Source of the DNA: Thiocapsa sp. KS1
GTDB lineage: Bacteria; Pseudomonadota; Gammaproteobacteria; Chromatiales; Chromatiaceae
Direction: 5' to 3'
DNA length: 37,803 nucleotides
NCBI RefSeq assembly: GCF_001499735.1
Contig: NZ_LN848257.1
Span: forward strand, 2,525,439 to 2,563,241
Below, piece by piece: positions 33,873-37,803 of this stretch (positions within the stretch are counted from its first letter, which is position 1; the number at the start of each line of letters is the position of its first letter). Under the pieces are notes generated by a model. That model was given only the letters and a program-made list of their open reading frames with translations, had not been told where the DNA came from and ran no database searches. The position numbers were made by a program, and so were the translations under genes.

Positions 33873-36371
33873 TCAATCCTCGACGGGCGGAGGCGCCAAG
33901 ACCTCGCGGTTACCGTTGGTCTCCGCAGCGCCCACGATCCCGATGCGCTCCATCTCCTCGATCATGCGCGCGGCTCGGTTGTACCCGATCTTCAGGCGCC
34001 GCTGCACCCCGGAGATGGAGGCGCGCCGGCTCTCCACAACGATCTGGACCGCTTCATCGAACAGAGGATCCGTGTCCTCGGTGTCGCCGCGCGGCTCGGG
34101 GTCGATACCGGGGAGCGATTCGGTCGGCTCGCGCAGCACGTCCTGCAGATACTCGGGCGCACCGAACTGCTTGAGGTGCTCGACGATCCGATGCACCTCG
34201 TGATCGTCCACGAAGGCGCCGTGCACGCGCTGCGGGATATTCCCCCCCGGCGGCAGATAGAGCATGTCGCCGTTGCCGAGCAGTTGCTCGGCGCCCATCT
34301 GATCCAAGACGGTGCGCGAGTCGATTCGCGAGGAGACCTGGAAGGCGATCCGGGTCGGGATGTTGGCCTTGATGAGCCCGGTCAGCACATCGACCGAGGG
34401 ACGTTGGGTGGCAAGCAGGAGATGGATGCCGGAAGCCCGCGCCTTCTGAGCCAGACGAGCGATCAGCTCTTCGACCTTCTTGCCGACCACCATCATCATG
34501 TCCGCCAGCTCGTCGATCACGACGACGATATAGGGCAGATGGTCTAAGGCAGGCACCTCGATGCCCTGCTCGGCGGCGAAATCCGCCGCGATGGTGGGAT
34601 CCGGGACGGTGCGACCCTGCGCCGCCGCGTCGGCGATCTGCCGGTTGTAACCGCCGATATTGCGTACCCCCAGCTTCGCCATCAGGCGATAGCGCCGTTC
34701 CATCTCACCGACACACCAGCGCAGCGCGTTGGCCGCCTCCTTCATGTCGGTGACGACAGGCGTGAGCAGATGCGGGATGCCCTCGTAGACCGAGAGCTCG
34801 AGCATCTTGGGGTCGACCATGATGAGCCGTACGTCCTTCGGTCCGGCCTTGTAGAGCAGGCTGAGGATCATGGCATTGATGGCCACGGACTTACCCGAGC
34901 CGGTCGTCCCGGCGATCAGCACATGCGGCATCTTGGCCAGATCCACCACGACCGGCAGACCGGAGATGTCGCTGCCCAGGCCCAAGGTCAGGGGCGACTT
35001 GGCGTCCTGATAGGTCGCCGAGCCGAAGGTCTGGCGCAGAAAGACCGTCTCGCGCTGCTGGTTGGGGATCTCGATCCCGATCACGGACTTGCCCGGGATG
35101 ACCTCCACCACGCGCACGCTGATGGTCGAGAGCGCGCGGGCCAAATCCTTCGCCAGCCCCGTGATCTTGCTGACCTTGATGCCCGGTGCAAGCTCCAGCT
35201 CGAAGAGCGTGACGACCGGTCCGGGATAGACGGCGACGACCTGGACCTGCACCCCGAAATCGGCAAGCTTGAGCTCGACCTGTCTGGAAAGCTCCTCGAT
35301 CTGCTGTTCCGAGTAGGCACGGCCGCTCGGCCGCGGCGCATCGAGAAGCTCGAGCGGAGGGAGACAAACCTCGTCCGCCCGTGCAAGCGAGGCGGGCTGA
35401 GCAGACGCCGCCTGAGCTGCCGGCACCGGCGGCTCGGGCCGAGTGACCGGACGCAGCGGCGTCTTGATCCGCGGCGCCGCCGCAGGCACCGGCTTCTGAC
35501 CGCGCTTGAGGTCGTCGAGCGACAACGTCTCGGGCTCGGTCATGGCCTCCCGAACCCGTCGCGGAAGTCCCTCGAGACGACGCCCCAGTCGCGCCCCGGG
35601 CTCGCGCGCAGGCTCCTCGAGATCGGACCCGGCCTTGATCGGCCCGTCGAATTCGGTCGGGGCGTCGATCAGATTCAACGCCTCGGGCAACCCGGTCGGC
35701 TCCGCCGCCGCATCGGCCTCCCGACGCAAAACCAGACGCGTCGCCGCAGCCTGAACGACATTCGAGACCCACCCGACGGCCTGCAGGACTGCACCACCCG
35801 TGCTGTCGACCACCTTGAGCCAGGAGATCCCGGAGAAGAGCGTGAAGCCGACCAAAAGGGCACCACCGAGCAAGAGATCGGTACCCCTGGTGTTGAAGGC
35901 CGCGAGCATGTGATGACTGACGAAGAGCCCCAGACCGCCGCCGGCTCCGTTCGGCAGAGGGGCACCGAGCTCGGCAAGATGGATCGCGGCATAGCCGCAG
36001 CCGGCGACGATGGTGATGAAGAACCCGATCCAGCGCAGGGCGAGGATCCAGGTGCGCGGCGCCGGCTCCTCGCCGCGACCGCGGAACACCAGCCAGGCGC
36101 TCCAACCGACCATCACCGGAAGCAGATAGGCGAAGAACCCGAAGAGAAAGAGCGCGACATCCGCAAACCAGGCGCCGGCCCGACCGGCCGAGTTGCTGAC
36201 CTGCGAGACGTCGCCCACGTAGGACCAACCGGGGTCATCCGGAGAGTAGCTCGCCAAGGCGAGCACCAGATAGAGCGCCACGACCATGAGGGTCCACATG
36301 GCGCCTTCGCGGAGCGCGCGCTCCACGTAATCGCTGAACGTCAACTGCCCGTATCGTGTCGCCTGCGCCAT
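33873..36371 (-). CDS. ftsK: DNA translocase FtsK
   Basis: Pumps chromosome DNA at the division septum and activates XerCD at dif. The 832-residue product has four membrane helices (about 25-43, 70-97, 107-131 and 165-186). A rather short Pro/Ala-rich linker covers about 220-350 (E. coli FtsK is much longer at 1329 residues). The alpha/beta motor has Walker A GTTGSGKS at 488-495 and Walker [13 protein letters not shown]. The DNA-reading gamma winged helix is near the end ([37 protein letters not shown]). GGAGAG lies before the ATG. First gene of ftsK-lolA-rarA; a 63-bp gap to lolA. Confidence 0.97.
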   Translation of the reverse strand: MAQATRYGQLTFSDYVERALREGAMWTLMVVALYLVLALASYSPDDPGWSYVGDVSQVSNSAGRAGAWFADVALFLFGFFAYLLPVMVGWSAWLVFRGRGEEPAPRTWILALRWIGFFITIVAGCGYAAIHLAELGAPLPNGAGGGLGLFVSHHMLAAFNTRGTDLLLGGALLVGFTLFSGISWLKVVDSTGGAVLQAVGWVSNVVQAAATRLVLRREADAAAEPTGLPEALNLIDAPTEFDGPIKAGSDLEEPAREPGARLGRRLEGLPRRVREAMTEPETLSLDDLKRGQKPVPAAAPRIKTPLRPVTRPEPPVPAAQAASAQPASLARADEVCLPPLELLDAPRPSGRAYSEQQIEELSRQVELKLADFGVQVQVVAVYPGPVVTLFELELAPGIKVSKITGLAKDLARALSTISVRVVEVIPGKSVIGIEIPNQQRETVFLRQTFGSATYQDAKSPLTLGLGSDISGLPVVVDLAKMPHVLIAGTTGSGKSVAINAMILSLLYKAGPKDVRLIMVDPKMLELSVYEGIPHLLTPVVTDMKEAANALRWCVGEMERRYRLMAKLGVRNIGGYNRQIADAAAQGRTVPDPTIAADFAAEQGIEVPALDHLPYIVVVIDELADMMMVVGKKVEELIARLAQKARASGIHLLLATQRPSVDVLTGLIKANIPTRIAFQVSSRIDSRTVLDQMGAEQLLGNGDMLYLPPGGNIPQRVHGAFVDDHEVHRIVEHLKQFGAPEYLQDVLREPTESLPGIDPEPRGDTEDTDPLFDEAVQIVVESRRASISGVQRRLKIGYNRAARMIEEMERIGIVGAAETNGNREVLAPPPVED

Positions 36372-36484
36372 GTGTCTCTCTCCGATTTTGGCGCCCCATG
36401 ATACCGTTACTGGCGCTTCTTAGGGTAGTTTCGACACCCGAATCCAGACCGACGACCCCACCGGCAGACACCGCCGGAGTCCGC

Positions 36485-37243
36485 TCAGCCGGGCGAGGTC
36501 TCGTCCAATGCGCCCGTCAACCACTCATGAACGGACTCGGCCGGCAGCTGCACGGCGAGCACCGGACCCAAGGAGGCGATCTGCTCGTTGGCCTTGCGCA
36601 TCCAGACCTTGAGACGCTGGCGATCCATCAAACCGAGTCCGCCCGGTCGGCTCTGTCCGGCGGCCCAGAAGCTCGCTGCGAGATGGTCGACCTTGCGCAT
36701 GGTGGCCGCGTGCAGCTCGGGCAGCTCGATGAAGCGCGCACCGACGGCCTCGGCGGCGACGCGGGCCGGAGAGTTGCGGAACGCGGAGAAATCCTTCCCG
36801 CGACCGTAGTTCTGCACCACGACATAGGAGGCCGCATCCCCGTAGCGGTCGATCAGGCGCTGGAGCAAGCCGATACCGTCGGCACCGTCGTCCATGACAT
36901 GCCAGAAGACCACTCCGACCCCTTCGTCGGCGGCGAGCGTCAGGAAGTCGTTCTGATCGATCCAGCGGAACAAGGGTGCGGAGGTCTGCGCAGCCAGGTC
37001 CACCAGGACGTTTTGGGGCGTTGCGAGCGCGGCCTCCATCAGCAGATCGGCATCGTCGAAGGCGTCGAGCGAAACGGATCTGGAGTAGTCGCCGTAGAAG
37101 CGGAGCATGGCTCCATGGGACTGGTCGGTGTCGAAGACCGTGAAGGGTTGGTTGTTGTCGATCTGGTACTGCGCCAGCAAACGGGCGAGCACGGATTTGC
37201 CGACCCCGCCCTTCTCGCCGCCGATGAAATGGATCTTGCTCAT
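36485..37243 (-). CDS. ParA/MinD-like P-loop ATPase, unknown role
   Basis: The 252-residue product begins MSKIHFIGGEKGGVGKSVLARLLAQY, with the deviant Walker A (KGGVGKS, Lys11 and Lys16) of ParA/MinD proteins. VFDTDQSHGAMLRFYGDY and VLVDLAAQT provide further nucleotide-site motifs. No amphipathic membrane tail or DNA-binding domain is recognised. Similar proteins are annotated as mobilization or ArsA/ParA-like. It lies between hoxH and ftsK, with the same orientation as both; 110 bp separate it from hoxH, so it may be transcribed with the hydrogenase. A link to hydrogenase maturation or location is only a possibility. Confidence 0.75.
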   Translation of the reverse strand: MSKIHFIGGEKGGVGKSVLARLLAQYQIDNNQPFTVFDTDQSHGAMLRFYGDYSRSVSLDAFDDADLLMEAALATPQNVLVDLAAQTSAPLFRWIDQNDFLTLAADEGVGVVFWHVMDDGADGIGLLQRLIDRYGDAASYVVVQNYGRGKDFSAFRNSPARVAAEAVGARFIELPELHAATMRKVDHLAASFWAAGQSRPGGLGLMDRQRLKVWMRKANEQIASLGPVLAVQLPAESVHEWLTGALDETSPG

Positions 37244-37308
37244 GCGTGGTTGCTCCGGGTGTGCAGGTTATTGGGCGCGGAGCATGCACCGAGGGAGACC
37301 GTCTCGCA

Positions 37309-37331
37309 AGGGCCGGTTGGAACCCGGCCCT
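37309..37331. repeat. Small hairpin between hoxH and the ParA-like gene
   Basis: AGGGCCGG (37309-37316) pairs with CCGGCCCT (37324-37331) around a 7-nt loop. It lies about 25 bp after the hoxH stop. There is no T-run, so it may slow or stabilise the transcript rather than end it. Confidence 0.35.
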
Positions 37332-37353
37332 GCGTGTCGTCGGGCCCGCCGAT

Positions 37354-37803
37354 TCAGGGGACTATCGAGCCATCGGCGTGCCGCTCCAGCCGTCCGACAC
37401 GCTGTCCATCGGCAGCGAGCAGCTCGAGCTCAAGAGGCATCTTGCCGACCGCGTGGGTGGCGCAGGAGAGACAGGGGTCATAGGCCCGAATCGCGACCTC
37501 GATGCGGTTGAGCAAGGGCTCGGTGAGCGCGTGTCCGTCCAGATCGTCGGCGGCGACACGGCGGATGGACTCGTTCATCGCCTGGTTGTTGTTGGTGGTG
37601 GAGACGATAAGGTTGGCGCGGGTCACCAGCCCGTCGGGGTCGATCTCGTAGTGGTGGAAGAGTGTCCCGCGCGGGGCTTCCAGCACGCCGATACCGGTGG
37701 TTTGCAGCGTGCCGTCGCGACGCAGGTCGGTGCCCTGCAGGTCGGGTCCGCAAGTAGATCGCGGATCGCCTCGGCGCAGTGCAGCAGCTCGATCATACCG
37801 CGC
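37354..37803 (-). CDS. hoxH: Hox-type [NiFe]-hydrogenase large subunit, C-terminal part, with a frameshift near the window edge
   Basis: The last 130 or so residues of the catalytic subunit that binds the Ni-Fe centre. The L2 motif DPCLSCATH supplies two of the four cysteine ligands. The tail after His (AVGKMPLELELLAADG to SIVP, about 34 residues) is the part removed by a maturation protease. GTLFHHYEIDPDGL and NNNQAMNESIRR fit HoxH of bidirectional NAD(P)-linked (group 3) enzymes. Near 37744-37750 the frame shifts: ELLHCAEAIRDLLADP in one frame continues as DLQGTDLRRDG in another; adding one C in the GACCCGACC run restores both. The start and N-terminus are beyond the right edge. Confidence 0.9.
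   Translation of the reverse strand, partial: ARYDRAAALRRGDPRSTCGPDLQGTDLRRDGTLQTTGIGVLEAPRGTLFHHYEIDPDGLVTRANLIVSTTNNNQAMNESIRRVAADDLDGHALTEPLLNRIEVAIRAYDPCLSCATHAVGKMPLELELLAADGQRVGRLERHADGSIVP

Noticed and set aside
34770-36401. Open frame of 543 codons antisense to ftsK
   Set aside because: Lies opposite an intact FtsK; Arg/Asp/Gly/His-rich without any recognisable motif.
1-37803. tRNA or rRNA genes and CRISPR arrays
   Set aside because: No cloverleaf with a GGTTCGAATCC-type arm, no rRNA blocks and no regularly spaced direct repeats were recognised by eye. A covariance-model search would be decisive.

Overview
The window is GC-rich, gene-dense chromosomal DNA from a gammaproteobacterium. 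Three conserved gene orders support this: ndk-rlmN-pilW-rodZ-hisS-yfgM-bamB-der, ftsK-lolA-rarA, and lexA divergent from nth. A Hox-type [NiFe]-hydrogenase large subunit at the right edge, together with the general gene style, suggests a purple sulfur bacterium (Chromatiaceae, Thiocapsa/Allochromatium-like). That last step is inference.

Layout. (1) 1-1600: the C-terminal end of an integron-type tyrosine recombinase, then a gene-poor stretch and a frameshifted HTH-like gene. (2) 1604-5398: maeB, a terminator, a roughly 450-bp gene-free stretch that may encode a structured small RNA (sigma-54-like promoter, GGA-rich 5' part, strong terminator), and a small membrane protein. (3) 5663-12682: an AmpG-like permease, an L,D-transpeptidase lipoprotein, a five-gene ExbB/ExbD/ExbD/TonB energy-transduction cluster, and a secreted 5'-nucleotidase. 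(4) 13048-15868: a secreted FN3 protein with three C-terminal repeats, and a DHH phosphoesterase. (5) 16158-24413: the ndk-to-der housekeeping cluster, lacking ispG. (6) 24440-28974: a secreted parallel beta-helix protein, a DUF2721 membrane protein, a TrpB2-type enzyme and a frameshifted coiled-coil/LysM gene. (7) 28938-31402: lexA and nth sharing one SOS box, a DUF1841 gene and a host-attachment-family gene. (8) 31400-36371: rarA, lolA and ftsK on the minus strand, with rarA bracketed by two related palindromic repeats of about 194 bp. (9) 36485-37803: a ParA/MinD-like ATPase and the hoxH C-terminus.

Most genes serve envelope or core functions: peptidoglycan recycling and crosslinking (ampG, L,D-transpeptidase, rodZ), outer-membrane protein and lipoprotein assembly (bamB, lolA), TonB energization, translation and ribosome maturation (hisS, rlmN, der), and DNA repair and chromosome segregation (lexA, nth, rarA, ftsK).

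The most unusual signals are: the paired palindromic elements whose arms coincide with gene stop/start codons around rarA; a second ExbD in which the intramembrane proton-carrying Asp is Asn; an SOS box only 3 nt upstream of the nth start codon, leaving no room for a ribosome-binding site; and the candidate sRNA at about 4135-4484. Four genes (HTH-like, LysM, rarA, hoxH) each need a single-base correction to restore their frame. This may mean indel errors in the assembly rather than four pseudogenes.
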